The notes: generated from the sequence alone by a model not told the origin. 64,000 bases of DNA from UBA695 sp042691655 (GCA_042691655.1 CP170506.1:682001-746000), one strand, 5' to 3'; positions 25,768 to 34,464 are shown, numbered from the stretch's first letter. Numbers and translations: made by a program.

Positions 25768-25795
25768 ACGGTAGCTCGCCTGGCGTAATGGTCAA
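25768..25795 (-). promoter_or_regulatory. Putative promoter of the DHS-like gene
   Basis: On the minus strand TTGACC (25790-25795), 16 bases, TACCGT (25768-25773). The ATG follows after 8 bases, so the mRNA should be leaderless or nearly so. Confidence 0.5.
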
Positions 25796-25904
25796 TGCGA
25801 AAGCTGCTTACGGGAATTCTTTAGGAAAATAGCAACTTTTTCCGCGCATTCGGGGGACGTTGCACGAAATATTGGTAGGGGAGAACCGGAGCGCCCTTAC
25901 CGTA

Positions 25905-26222
25905 ATGATCCAAATTCTATTCCAGATGACTTTCGAAGCGTTTCAACACCTGGCCCGTCTATCCGTCGTGGGTGCCCTTGATCCCGACGAGGTGGAGCTA
26001 TTTGAGGCCGGACGCCGCCTCTACGGGGCAAGAGCGGAGGCATTCCTCAAGGAATGTCGCAGCCTGAACGCCGTATTCGCGCTGAGTCTCCAGCCGTGTG
26101 CGCCCGATCCGAAAACGAAAGAGAAGCTCTTCGAACGCATCAGGGCCATGGGCAAGCAGAGCAACGAGCAGCCCCCTGACTCCAAATTGGCGTGGCCGGA
26201 GTCGGTCGGGGTTCGTCGCTGA
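25905..26222 (+). CDS. Anti-sigma-factor-like small protein
   Basis: A 105-residue protein whose central part (RLSVVGALDPDEVELFEAGR) resembles the N-terminal cytoplasmic domain of zinc or RskA/ChrR-type anti-sigma factors, where an ALDPxE motif lies before the helical bundle. It lacks the H-x3-C-x2-C zinc motif and any membrane helix. No sigma factor gene is adjacent. It may therefore be a soluble regulator or a remnant. Start uncertain: ATG 25905 or ATG 25926; no ribosome-binding site decides. It precedes the hybrid kinase by 134 bases on the same strand. Confidence 0.5.
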   Translation: MIQILFQMTFEAFQHLARLSVVGALDPDEVELFEAGRRLYGARAEAFLKECRSLNAVFALSLQPCAPDPKTKEKLFERIRAMGKQSNEQPPDSKLAWPESVGVRR

Positions 26223-26356
26223 CCGGGGAGGGGACAAAGTGCGGGGGAGCCCCTCTCTGTTTGAATTCTGCGGGCTCCAAGTCATGCAATTTTTACAATA
26301 GCTGCATTGTTGCGAGGGGGTGAATGGGTTCATGTCTAGAGTGCCACTAGAAGGCC

Positions 26357-28036
26357 ATGAATCAGGCGCCAACACACCCGCTGCGAAACGATCTCCGAGT
26401 CGGTAACATTGCCAGCCCGGCGGTGATCTTCGACATCCACGCTCAAGGGGTCGAAATCGCCCGCTATTTTGAAAACGCGCCGGAAAGCCCCGGCGTGATC
26501 ATCTCCAAGGAGGGCAAGTTCCACGGGGCCATCTCGCATCACGACTTCATGCACACCATTGGGCGGCAATACGGTATCGAGCTTTTTTACCGCCGCCCCA
26601 TCAACGCCGTTCTGGAGATCTGCGACTCCAAGCCGTTCATGATCCTGCCTGCCGATTGCCCGGTTCACGAGGCGGTGCAGCGCTGCCTGGCCCGGGAGCA
26701 GAACGAGATGTTCACCCCTTTTTTGGTCGAGGAGCGGGATTCGGGGATGGTCAAAATGGTCGATTTCCGGGCGCTGATGATGGCCTCAAGCGACTTGTTC
26801 GCCTGCCGCAACCGCCAGCTGGCGGAGGAGATGGAAATGCGCGAACTCCTGGAGCGCAAGCTGCTCCGTTCCCAGCGCATGGAGGTGGTGGGGCTGCTGG
26901 TGGGCGGCATCGCTCATAACCTGAACAACACCCTGGGGCCGATCATGATGGCCGCCTCGATGCTCAACCGCCAGCTCTCCGAGGAGACCCACGGCGATTT
27001 TGTGAAGACCATCGAAGACGGCGTGCAGCGGGCCGCCGACATTATCGGGCAGCTGCTGGTGTTCTCCCGGGGCAAAGATGGCAAGTTCCAGACGCTGGAG
27101 TCCCGGCGGCTGGTCGAGGAAGTGGGGAAATTCATCGAGATGACCTTCCCCAAATGCATCTCCTTCCGGCAAAATCTGCCCGAGGGGCTTTCCAACATCG
27201 TGGGCGACCAGACCCAGCTTCACCAAGTGTTGCTGAATCTTTGCATCAACGCCCGGGATGCCATGCCCTTTGGCGGCGTGCTGACGATCTCGGGGGAGAA
27301 CTGCCGCGTGAACCATGGGTGCGAGGGGGTTCACGCCGAGGTCCGGCCGGGGAACTACGTGAAGCTGAAGGTGACGGACACCGGCTGTGGGATTCCCCCG
27401 GAGAATGTCGACAAAATCTTCGATCCGTTCTTCACCACCAAGGAGATTGGGAAGGGGACGGGCCTCGGGCTCTCCACCGCCATCGGGATTGTGAGGAGCC
27501 ACCACGGTTTTATGAAAGTCACCTCGGAGATTGGCCGGGGGACGAGCTTTTCCCTGCTCTTTCCCGCGACGGAAGCGCCCGTCCAGGTCGGAGGCGGCGT
27601 TCAGCCCGATGCCTCGTTTCCCCGGGGAAATGGGGAGCTGATTCTCGTGGTGGACGATGAAGCCCTCATTTGCAAGACAGCCGAGCATATTCTCCGGGAA
27701 AACGGCTACCAGGTGCTGACGGCCAGCAGCGGCCCCGCGGCGTTGACGGCCTACGGAGAGCGGAGCCGGGAGATCCGCCTGGTGCTGACGGACATCGCCA
27801 TGCCGGTGATGGATGGCGTGGAGCTGACGCGCACGCTGCGGCAGACGGAGCCCGGTATCAAGATCATCGTTTCAAGCGGGAAAATCGACGAGAGCCAGGA
27901 GGTGGCGCTCAACGGTATGGGTATCCGGCACTGGCTCTGGAAGCCCTACCGGAGTGAACAGCTCCTCAAAATGATGCACGCGGCGATCCGTGGTGAAAGC
28001 GTGCCGCCGGGGGTGCCGGGGCCTTTAGCGGCGTGA
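26357..28036 (+). CDS. Hybrid kinase: CBS-like sensor, histidine kinase, receiver
   Basis: A 559-residue cytoplasmic protein. Residues about 10-150 resemble a pair of CBS domains (VIISKEGKFHGAISHHDF and similar). A short helix leads to the H box GGIAHNLNN (His about 186), the N box LHQVLLNLCINARDAM, G1 TDTGCGIPP, F box FDPFFTTK and G2 GTGLGLSTAIGIV. A receiver domain follows (LVVDDEALI, VLTDIAMPVMDG with phospho-Asp about 478, and WKPY with the conserved Lys). No membrane segment or output domain. CBS domains often bind adenine nucleotides, so it may sense energy state; inference. It ends 4 bases before a converging gene. Confidence 0.87.
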   Translation: MNQAPTHPLRNDLRVGNIASPAVIFDIHAQGVEIARYFENAPESPGVIISKEGKFHGAISHHDFMHTIGRQYGIELFYRRPINAVLEICDSKPFMILPADCPVHEAVQRCLAREQNEMFTPFLVEERDSGMVKMVDFRALMMASSDLFACRNRQLAEEMEMRELLERKLLRSQRMEVVGLLVGGIAHNLNNTLGPIMMAASMLNRQLSEETHGDFVKTIEDGVQRAADIIGQLLVFSRGKDGKFQTLESRRLVEEVGKFIEMTFPKCISFRQNLPEGLSNIVGDQTQLHQVLLNLCINARDAMPFGGVLTISGENCRVNHGCEGVHAEVRPGNYVKLKVTDTGCGIPPENVDKIFDPFFTTKEIGKGTGLGLSTAIGIVRSHHGFMKVTSEIGRGTSFSLLFPATEAPVQVGGGVQPDASFPRGNGELILVVDDEALICKTAEHILRENGYQVLTASSGPAALTAYGERSREIRLVLTDIAMPVMDGVELTRTLRQTEPGIKIIVSSGKIDESQEVALNGMGIRHWLWKPYRSEQLLKMMHAAIRGESVPPGVPGPLAA

Positions 28037-28040
28037 AAGC

Positions 28041-29006
28041 CTATTCCTTCGGTGTGCGGATGACGATTTCCACGCGCCGGTTGCGGGCCTGCTGTTCGCG
28101 GGTTCCCGTGGGCGGGTCGATGTAGTGCGTGCTGCCGAAGCCTTTGGTTTGGATCTTGGCTGGGTCGAGCTTCATGTTCGTCACGAGCCAATCCTTCACC
28201 GCATCGGCCCGCTTGAGGCTGAGTTCCTGGTTGTAATCCGGCGAGCCAAAGGAGTCGGTGTAGCCCTCGATGGCGAAGGTCGAGCGCGGGTTGCGCTGGA
28301 TGAGCGTGCCGAGCTTGCGGAGCGTCCCGATGGCGTCATCGCGGAGCATCGCGCTGTCGTATTCGAAGAGCGCGCCGCCGGGCATGTTCACCGGGGCCAC
28401 GCTGCCTTTGAGGGGGCCCGATTGCGTGAGCAGTTTGTCGATATTGCTGTAACCTTCCGAGGCGGGGTCATCCCGGCCGTTCTCGGTGGAGTTGGGGACG
28501 CCGCCGCCGTTGCCCGCGGCGATCTTCGGCGCGTTCTTGGAGGCGAGCTGGTCGGTGATGGAATCGAGCTCGCGGTTAAGCTGATCGCTGCTGGCGGGGC
28601 TGGGGATTTTCCCGGTTTCCACGTGTGGCTTTTCCGAGGCGATGGCCTTGGCGGCCTCGCTGCCTGCGGACGTTTGCGGCGTGAAGCGGACATCCGTGGG
28701 GAGGTTCTCCACCTGCGGCTTCTCCTCGGTGGGGATGATCTTCGGCGGCGGCGTGGGCTGCTTCGGCTTGGGGGTTTCCGCGGGCTTGAGCAGCTCCTCA
28801 TTAATCGTCACCTTCTTGACGGTGAAGGGCCGCTGCACCAGGCGCTGGGTCCCCGGGGCGCTGAAAGCGAAATGCTCCAGCCTTTGCCCGGCAAAATATA
28901 CATAGAGCAGCACGTGAACCCCCAGCGACAGGACGAGGGCCAGCAGAAACCATTTACGGACAGAGCGAATTTCCTCGCTGGCATTGTGGTTTGACGTGGG
29001 TTCCAT
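28041..29006 (-). CDS. OmpA-family peptidoglycan-binding protein with N-terminal anchor
   Basis: A 321-residue protein. One membrane helix at about 18-40 (WFLLALVLSLGVHVLLYVYF) is not a cleaved signal, so the protein is inner-membrane anchored. Then comes a Pro/Lys-rich, TonB-like spacer (about 65-120) and a C-terminal OmpA/MotB domain (210-321): ALFEYDSAMLRDDA, IEGYTDSFGSPDYN, LSLKRADAVKDWL and ARNRRVEIVI. The domain binds peptidoglycan diaminopimelate. It probably links cytoplasmic membrane to cell wall. Divergent from the DUF2062 gene, with a promoter of its own. Confidence 0.87.
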   Translation of the reverse strand: MEPTSNHNASEEIRSVRKWFLLALVLSLGVHVLLYVYFAGQRLEHFAFSAPGTQRLVQRPFTVKKVTINEELLKPAETPKPKQPTPPPKIIPTEEKPQVENLPTDVRFTPQTSAGSEAAKAIASEKPHVETGKIPSPASSDQLNRELDSITDQLASKNAPKIAAGNGGGVPNSTENGRDDPASEGYSNIDKLLTQSGPLKGSVAPVNMPGGALFEYDSAMLRDDAIGTLRKLGTLIQRNPRSTFAIEGYTDSFGSPDYNQELSLKRADAVKDWLVTNMKLDPAKIQTKGFGSTHYIDPPTGTREQQARNRRVEIVIRTPKE

Positions 29007-29023
29007 GGGCGGTGTTGGGGGAA

Positions 29024-29051
29024 ATGATACACCAATTCACCCCCGGCTCAA
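29024..29051 (-). promoter_or_regulatory. Promoter of the OmpA-family gene
   Basis: On the minus strand TTGAGC (29046-29051), 16 bases, TATCAT (29024-29029). The ATG follows after 17 bases. Confidence 0.55.
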
Positions 29052-29090
29052 TAGAAACACCCTGTTCCTGCGGTGCGAATAAGCTAAGGT

Positions 29091-29615
29091 ATGCCCATGT
29101 TTTCTTTGAAACGCCTCAAGGCGTGGTTGTGGCGGGAGGCCCACCGGCTCCTGAGGTTGCACGATACGCCCCACGCCATCGCGGGCGGGGCGGCCATCGG
29201 GATTTTCTTCGGGTTCACGCCTTTGATCGGCCTGAAAACGCTGCTGGGCATCGCCGTGGCGTGGGCCTTTCGGTGCAGCAAGGTCGCGGCGGCCATCGGG
29301 GTGGCGCTCCACGACATCGTCATCCCGTTCATGCCCGTCGTGCTTCGGGGCGAGTACGGCGTGGGGGTATGGCTGCTTTCGCATCCCCACCGCTGGCCGG
29401 AGCATTTCAAAATCGACCACCTCCATATCCACCAGTTGCTTCACTGGGACGTTTTGGTGGAGCTGATCTGGCCGACCCTCCTCGGCTCACTCCTGGTGGG
29501 CCTGCCGATCGCGGCGGTCTCGTTTTGGGTGATCCTCGGAATTGTCTCTCGCGCCCAGGCCCGGCAGGTGGAGGGGGACGCGGCGGCGCTGGGGATCGAT
29601 CTCGAAGAGAAGTAA
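29091..29615 (+). CDS. DUF2062 membrane protein
   Basis: A 174-residue protein with the DUF2062 pattern: a basic N-terminus, then TPHAIAGGAAIGIFFGFTP, then hydrophobic helices around 45-80 and 120-150. The function of the family is unknown; it is often encoded near envelope genes. The start ATG 29091 is followed by an ATG at 29097 that could also be used. It lies on the plus strand, 10 bases before the end of the converging rsmI gene. Confidence 0.8.
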   Translation: MPMFSLKRLKAWLWREAHRLLRLHDTPHAIAGGAAIGIFFGFTPLIGLKTLLGIAVAWAFRCSKVAAAIGVALHDIVIPFMPVVLRGEYGVGVWLLSHPHRWPEHFKIDHLHIHQLLHWDVLVELIWPTLLGSLLVGLPIAAVSFWVILGIVSRAQARQVEGDAAALGIDLEEK

Positions 29616-29625
29616 CCTCCCGCTT

Positions 29626-30333
29626 TTACTCCCCGGCGGCGGCTTTCTCCCGGTCCCGCCATTCCCGGGACGTCAGCCCGCGTACCAGAAAGACCATTTC
29701 TCCCTTTGGCGGGTGGGCGGTGAAATGGGCCAGCAGCTCCGGAGCCAGCCCGCGCCGGTATTCCTCGAAAGTCTTGGAGAGCTCCCGGGCCACGCAGAGT
29801 TCGCGCCCCGGCAGGCAGCGCACGGCGGCTTCGAGCGTTTTGCAAAGGCGGTGCGGGCTTTCGTAAAAAACGCTCGTTTCGCGACGGTTGGCTGCCGCTT
29901 CGAGTTCGCGCTCGCGCCCGCCGCTTTTCGGGGGAAGGAACCCGCCGTAGTAAAATGCATCCGCCGAGAAACCGGACCCGATGAGCCCCGTAATGAGGGC
30001 GCTCGGCCCCGGCAACACGCTGTACGGGAGCCCCTCGGCGATGCAGGCCGCGAGCAGCCGCGCCCCGGGGTCGGAGATGCCGGGCATCCCCGCGTCGGAG
30101 ATAATGGCCACGGTTTCCTCGCGGCGAAGGCGCTCCATGAGCTCCTGCGTGCGCCGGGCCTCGTTGTGCTCGTGGTAGGAGATGAGCGGCGTCGTGATCC
30201 CGAAGTGCTGCGTCAAAATGGAGGAGTGGCGCGTATCCTCGGCGCCGATGATCGTGGCGTTTTTAAGCACCTCCACGGCGCGCAGCGTCATATCGCCAAG
30301 ATTGCCTATGGGGGTCGGGACCAGGTAGAGCAT
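29626..30333 (-). CDS. rsmI: 16S rRNA C1402 2'-O-methyltransferase
   Basis: A 235-residue RsmI, a tetrapyrrole-methylase-fold SAM enzyme that methylates the ribose of C1402 in 16S rRNA. Motifs: YLVPTPIGNLGDMTLRA at the N-terminus, AEDTRHS, SDAGMPGISDPG (glycine-rich SAM loop), LPGPSA and FYESPHRL. RsmH, which methylates the same base's N4, is not nearby. The gene is monocistronic and divergent from the comF-like gene; 80 bases separate the starts. Confidence 0.93.
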   Translation of the reverse strand: MLYLVPTPIGNLGDMTLRAVEVLKNATIIGAEDTRHSSILTQHFGITTPLISYHEHNEARRTQELMERLRREETVAIISDAGMPGISDPGARLLAACIAEGLPYSVLPGPSALITGLIGSGFSADAFYYGGFLPPKSGGRERELEAAANRRETSVFYESPHRLCKTLEAAVRCLPGRELCVARELSKTFEEYRRGLAPELLAHFTAHPPKGEMVFLVRGLTSREWRDREKAAAGE

Positions 30334-30372
30334 GGCGGAAAGTAGAGCAAAAGATTCGCGAATAAGGAAGGC

Positions 30373-30402
30373 TTGTGTTCCCGGCCCGGGGGCGGATAAA
30401 TA
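30373..30402 (+). promoter_or_regulatory. Putative comF-folC promoter
   Basis: TTGTGT (30373-30378), 18 bases, TAAATA (30397-30402), with ATG 30414 after 11 bases. Confidence 0.45.
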
Positions 30403-30413
30403 CCCCTCTTTCG

Positions 30414-31151
30414 ATGTTCCCGTCTCTTTTGCCGATTCTTGCCCAGGCCGGTCGGGTGTTTTTGGACGTGCTCTACCCGCCCCAGTGCGCGGTCTGCCTT
30501 GGAGCGGCTCCGTCCGGCGAGGTCATTTGCGAGGCGTGCCGGGAACAAGCCCCCCGGATCGAGGCCCCTTTCTGCCAGGTCTGCTCCATGCCGTTTGAGG
30601 GAAATATCGAGGGCCCGTTTATCTGCTCCGACTGCTACGAGCGGCGCTTTGCTTTCAAGTGCGCCGTCGCCACCCGCCGGAGCCGGGAGTCCGTGCGGGA
30701 GTTGATCCATCAATTTAAATACGGCGGCAAAATTCCGCTCAAAAAACAACTGGGCCGCTGGCTGGCCGAAACGCTCGAAGATCCGCGCCTCCAGGAGCCC
30801 CGGTGCGAATACCTCGTCCCCGTGCCGCTCCACCACGCCCGCCGCCGCGAGCGGGGTTTTAACCAGGCGCGCGTCCTGGCCGAGGAGCTTTCGCGCGCGA
30901 GCGGCATCCCCGTCCACGACTGCCTGCGCCGCACGCGCTACACCGACACCCAGACCGCCTTTGACCGGGCTGCCCGCATGGAAAACTTGCGCGGAGCCTT
31001 CCTCTTACGTCAACATCGGGCCGTGACCGATCTCCACCTACTCCTTATCGACGATGTCCTCACCACGGGTTCCACCGTGGACGAATGCGCCCGCGTGCTC
31101 ATGGCCGCCGGTGCCGCCTCCGTTCGCGTGGCGACGGTCGCCCGGGCCTAG
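30414..31151 (+). CDS. ComF-family phosphoribosyltransferase-like protein
   Basis: A 245-residue ComF-family protein: an N-terminal zinc-binding region with CAVCLG, CEAC, CQVCSMP and CSDCYE pairs, then a phosphoribosyltransferase fold with FKYGGK, RRRERGFNQA and the PRPP loop LLLIDDVLTTGSTV (about 205-218). In naturally competent bacteria ComF aids uptake of single-stranded DNA across the inner membrane; the wider family function is less clear. I see no other competence gene here. ATG 30414 is preferred over GTG 30375, which would lie on top of the -35 box. It probably shares a transcript with folC, whose ATG is 17 bases downstream. Confidence 0.85.
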   Translation: MFPSLLPILAQAGRVFLDVLYPPQCAVCLGAAPSGEVICEACREQAPRIEAPFCQVCSMPFEGNIEGPFICSDCYERRFAFKCAVATRRSRESVRELIHQFKYGGKIPLKKQLGRWLAETLEDPRLQEPRCEYLVPVPLHHARRRERGFNQARVLAEELSRASGIPVHDCLRRTRYTDTQTAFDRAARMENLRGAFLLRQHRAVTDLHLLLIDDVLTTGSTVDECARVLMAAGAASVRVATVARA

Positions 31152-31168
31152 ACGGTTCTTTTTCAGTG

Positions 31169-32437
31169 ATGCTTACCGATACGCTCATGGTTTACGACGA
31201 AGCTATTTCCTGGCTCTACTCCACCCAAAAAGTCGGGATCAAACTCGGCCTTGAATCCATCTCGCGCCTGCTGCGCCTCCTCAATGTCAACGCCGCCCCG
31301 GGGCCCGGGGGCAGCCCCGTCATTTTCCACGTCGCCGGGACCAACGGCAAAGGCTCCGTCTGCGCCGTGCTGGACGCCATCTCCCGCGCCGCCGGGCACC
31401 GCACCGCGCTTTTTACCTCGCCCCACCTCATTACCTTCCGGGAGCGTATCCGCCTCAATGGCGCGATGATTTCCCGGCAGGAAGCCGCCGAGGGCCTCTC
31501 GCGCATTCGCGAACTGGTGAAGGACTGGAACCCGCACCCGACTTTTTTTGAACTGACCGCCGCGCTCGCGCTCGACTGGTTCCAGCGCCAAAACGCCGAG
31601 GTGATCGTGCTCGAAACCGGCCTCGGGGGCCGCCTCGACGCCACCAACGCCCTCACGCCCGCCGTCACCGCCATCACCTCGCTGAGCCTCGACCACCGCC
31701 AGTACCTCGGCGACACCCTGGAGGCCATTGCCGGGGAAAAAGCGGGCATTTTCAAGCCGGGCGTCCCGGTCGTCAGCGTGGCGCAGCCCGAAGGTGCCGC
31801 CCAGGTACTGAGGGAGCGGGCACAAACGGTCGGCGCGCCGCTGCGCTGGGTCGAGCAGCCCGTGGCCCAAGCCGTGGCGCTCGCGGGCAGCCATCAGAAA
31901 ATCAACGCCGCCCTGGCCCTGGCCGCCCTGGAGGCCTCAAAGCTCCCCGTCACGCGGGAGGCCATCGAGCGCGGCCTCTCCGGCGTCGTCTGGCCTGGGC
32001 GCTTCCAGCGGATCGCGGGCGCGGAGGGCGTGGAACTCGTTCTCGACGGCGCGCACAACGAAGACGCCGCCCGCAGGCTTGTCGAAACCTGGCACGAGGA
32101 ATACCCCGGCGAGCGCCCGATCCTCCTCCTGGGGGTGCTGCGCGACAAAGACGTCGAGGCCATCTGCCGCGAATTCGCCCCCCTGGCCGCGGAATTCGTG
32201 GCGGTGGGGGTTAAGAGCGTCCGGGCCTGTGCCGCCGCCGATCTTGCCGCGAAGGTGCGCGCCTCCGCGCCTCAAACGCCGTGTGCCGTGATCGCCACCG
32301 CCGCCGAGGGGCTTGCCCTGGCCCAGGCCCGTGCCCGCGAGAGCGGCCGCCGGGTGCTCATCGCCGGATCGCTTTTCCTGATCGGCGAAATCCTGGCCCT
32401 GCTCCAGGGAGCCGAGGCCGAGGCTAGCGCGCAGTAG
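31169..32437 (+). CDS. folC: Folylpolyglutamate synthase / dihydrofolate synthase
   Basis: A 422-residue Mur-ligase-fold enzyme that adds glutamate to dihydropteroate and folates. It has the P-loop GTNGKGSVCAVL (about 57), FTSPHL, the Lys/Glu region ETGLGGRLDATN and the C-terminal-domain motif LDGAHNEDAARRL. Length is normal. Start is ATG 31169 or ATG 31187; both are compatible with the family, and no ribosome-binding site separates them. It follows the comF-like gene closely and ends 1 base before queA on the other strand. Confidence 0.93.
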   Translation: MLTDTLMVYDEAISWLYSTQKVGIKLGLESISRLLRLLNVNAAPGPGGSPVIFHVAGTNGKGSVCAVLDAISRAAGHRTALFTSPHLITFRERIRLNGAMISRQEAAEGLSRIRELVKDWNPHPTFFELTAALALDWFQRQNAEVIVLETGLGGRLDATNALTPAVTAITSLSLDHRQYLGDTLEAIAGEKAGIFKPGVPVVSVAQPEGAAQVLRERAQTVGAPLRWVEQPVAQAVALAGSHQKINAALALAALEASKLPVTREAIERGLSGVVWPGRFQRIAGAEGVELVLDGAHNEDAARRLVETWHEEYPGERPILLLGVLRDKDVEAICREFAPLAAEFVAVGVKSVRACAAADLAAKVRASAPQTPCAVIATAAEGLALAQARARESGRRVLIAGSLFLIGEILALLQGAEAEASAQ

Positions 32438-32438
32438 G

Positions 32439-33419
32439 TTACAAAATCAGCATGCAGTCGCCGTAGCTGTAGAAGCGGTAGCCCTCGCGGATGGCCTCGT
32501 GGTAGGCCTCCAGGACGAATTCCCTTCCGGCAAAGGCGGAGACCAGCATCAGCAAAGTGGACTTTGGCAGGTGAAAATTCGTCAGCAGCGCGCCGACGGA
32601 GCGGAATTGAAACCCGGGGTAGATGAAAATATCCGTGCTGCCCGAGCCGGGCGTCACGCTGCCTGCGTCGCGGGCCCGCGATTCCAGCACCCGCATGCTC
32701 GTCGTGCCCACCGCGACCACGCGCCGCGCCGATGCCACCGCCCGCGCCGTTTCCTCCGAAACAGAGTACGACTCCCGATGCATGATGTGGTTGGTGATGC
32801 AGTCTTCTTTAACCGGTTTAAACGTCCCCGCGCCTACGTGCAGAGTCACAAAGGCGTGGGGCGTTTTTTCTAAAATCTCCGGCGTGAAATGCAGCCCCGC
32901 CGTGGGAGCGGCCACCGCCCCAGGAACGTGGGCGTAGACCGTCTGGTAACGCTCTTCGTCGCCCGGTTCGCCTTGCCGCTGAAAGTAGGGCGGCAGCGGG
33001 AGCTTGCCCACTTTTTCGAGGTCCACCGGCGCGGCGAAACGGATGATCCGCTCGCCCGTTTCCAGAATCCCCGTGACCGTCCCTTCGATCCCGCCCACCG
33101 TTACCGTGCGGCCTTCGCGCATCCGCCGGCCCGGCTTGACCATGCACTTCCAGGTAGCCTCCCCGGCGGCTTCGAGAAAGAGCAGCTCGATCTTGCCGTC
33201 GTCGGAAAACACCCGGGCATGGATCACCTTGGTATCATTGAGCACCACCAGGTCGCCCGTTTGCAAATAGGAGGGGAAATCGCGAAAATGGCGGTGTTCG
33301 ATCCGGCGTTCGGCCCGGTGCAGTACGAGCATCCGGGAATCCTCGCGGTGGGGCAGGGGATAGCGGGCTATCTGTTCCTCGGGCAGGAGGAAATCATAAT
33401 CGCGGGTATAAAGGCTCAT
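32439..33419 (-). CDS. queA: S-adenosylmethionine:tRNA ribosyltransferase-isomerase
   Basis: A 326-residue QueA, which transfers the ribosyl part of SAM to preQ1 in tRNA to form epoxyqueuosine. Signatures: start YDFLLPEEQIARYPL, RDDSRMLVL-like segment, LVVLNDTKVIHAR, AAPTAGLHFTPEIL, TLHVGAGTFKPV and the C-terminal end YSYGDCMLIL. ATG 33419 (MSLYTRDYDF) matches the family; a frame to 33533 is an artefact running into repeats. No other queuosine gene is in the window. Confidence 0.95.
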   Translation of the reverse strand: MSLYTRDYDFLLPEEQIARYPLPHREDSRMLVLHRAERRIEHRHFRDFPSYLQTGDLVVLNDTKVIHARVFSDDGKIELLFLEAAGEATWKCMVKPGRRMREGRTVTVGGIEGTVTGILETGERIIRFAAPVDLEKVGKLPLPPYFQRQGEPGDEERYQTVYAHVPGAVAAPTAGLHFTPEILEKTPHAFVTLHVGAGTFKPVKEDCITNHIMHRESYSVSEETARAVASARRVVAVGTTSMRVLESRARDAGSVTPGSGSTDIFIYPGFQFRSVGALLTNFHLPKSTLLMLVSAFAGREFVLEAYHEAIREGYRFYSYGDCMLIL

Positions 33420-33509
33420 TGGCGAGGGACAAGCAAAACAGGAAAAAGGGCGCGGCGCAAGTGGACCGCCTCTTTTTCCCGGGGCAGATACATCAAAAAG
33501 AAGAGGAAT

Positions 33510-33601
33510 CACCACGGAGGACACGGAGATCACGGAGGGGAAGACCAGAGGCTTTTAATTCCCTTTCTTCGTCCTCTGTGCCCTCTGTGTCCTCTGTGGT
33601 G
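33510..33601. repeat. Imperfect inverted repeat of CACCACGGAGG type
   Basis: The left arm CACCACGGAGGACACGGAG (33510-33528) pairs imperfectly with the right arm (33583-33601), which reads CTCTGTGTCCTCTGTGGTG. The units resemble common intergenic repeats of GC-rich bacteria. It lies upstream of queA and leads directly into the nested palindrome. Confidence 0.65.
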
Positions 33602-33605
33602 TAAA

Positions 33606-33764
33606 GGGCACCTCTGGAAACCGAGGCACGTCATCCACTTTGTCTTTTTGCGCCCTTTGGGCTCCAATTTTCAGTCAATATTGATGAATATTGCCGAAAA
33701 ATTGGAGCCCAAAGGGCATCAAAAATCCTTCGTGGCTGCCATACCCCGGTTTCCAGAGGTGCCC
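33606..33764. repeat. Nested long palindrome
   Basis: Three perfect arms nest around one centre: outer 17 bp (33606-33622 with 33748-33764, GGGCACCTCTGGAAACC), middle 20 bp (33652-33671 with 33698-33717) and inner 7 bp (33676-33682 with 33687-33693, CAATATT), with a 4-base loop GATG. The whole 159 bases could fold as one cruciform or RNA hairpin. It sits between queA and an NlpC/P60 gene, 39 bases before the latter's stop. Confidence 0.85.
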
Positions 33765-33802
33765 TAAATGCTTTTGATGCGTTTTCCCTACCGATTTTTG
33801 TC

Positions 33803-34327
33803 CTAAAACCCCTCTGGATGGCGCACCACGCAGCCGTTTGCCGGGCGGCTGGCCGTGGTCCACCGGGGCCCCTTGGCTCCCTTTCCGTAGCCGGTGTCAA
33901 AGCGCAGCCCGGCCACCACCAGGAACACGTGCCCTTTGCGGGCGTAGACGCTGATCCAGTCCCCGTAGCCGCGCTCTCCGTAGTGGCGGAACCCGTAGGA
34001 GGGAATCGTCGAATCCAGCAGCCCCGCCTGCCGGAGCACAAAGGAGGAAGCCCCGGAGCAATCGTAGGCCGAATCGTTGAGCCGGGCATGGCCGCCGCCC
34101 ATCCGGTAAGGGAGCCCTGCGATCCGGTTGCCCGCCTCGATGGCGGCTTTCACCCGGGCCGGAGCCTCGGGCGGGGGCACGGCGTGGCCGGATTGCACCA
34201 CGGCCGTCTTGCCGGGGATGTAGGTGTAGTGATAGGGAGCCGGGCTGCCGCAGCCGGTCAGAATGACGCCGAGGGCCAGGGCCGCGAGGGCAACGAAAGG
34301 CTGCAAAAGGGAGCGGGAGAAAAGCAT
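33803..34327 (-). CDS. NlpC/P60-family lipoprotein (peptidoglycan hydrolase)
   Basis: A 174-residue lipoprotein. Residues 1-25 form a signal peptide ending in the lipobox LTGC (lipidated Cys26). The C-terminal half has the NlpC/P60 core: GLPYRMGGG, then YDCSGASSF with catalytic Cys90 and KGHVFLVV with His133. It probably cleaves peptide cross-bridges in peptidoglycan from the periplasmic side of a membrane. ATG 34327 is chosen because it begins the signal peptide; the frame is open further upstream without family support. Divergent from mntH. Confidence 0.85.
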   Translation of the reverse strand: MLFSRSLLQPFVALAALALGVILTGCGSPAPYHYTYIPGKTAVVQSGHAVPPPEAPARVKAAIEAGNRIAGLPYRMGGGHARLNDSAYDCSGASSFVLRQAGLLDSTIPSYGFRHYGERGYGDWISVYARKGHVFLVVAGLRFDTGYGKGAKGPRWTTASRPANGCVVRHPEGF

Positions 34328-34427
34328 TGGGGCGATTTTATGATTTCCCTGAAAAATGCAACAGCTCCTATGAATATTTTTCTCACCTCCCGGCGGCGCG
34401 CGCCGGAGGGCCGAGCCGATTTGCGGT

Positions 34428-34457
34428 TTGACTTTCCCTAGGCCCTCCGACCATAAC
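34428..34457 (+). promoter_or_regulatory. mntH promoter, leaderless
   Basis: TTGACT (34428-34433), 18 bases, CATAAC (34452-34457). The mntH ATG at 34465 follows after 7 bases, predicting a leaderless mRNA. Confidence 0.6.
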
Positions 34458-34464
34458 GGTACCA

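Noticed and set aside
25760..25795. TTG start that would lengthen the deoxyhypusine-synthase-like gene
   Set aside because: This TTG is the -35 box of a promoter with a -10 box 16 bases on, and the shorter ATG start matches the family.
33420..33533. N-terminal extension of queA
   Set aside because: The extra residues do not match the family; the ATG at 33419 begins the conserved YDFLLPEEQI region.
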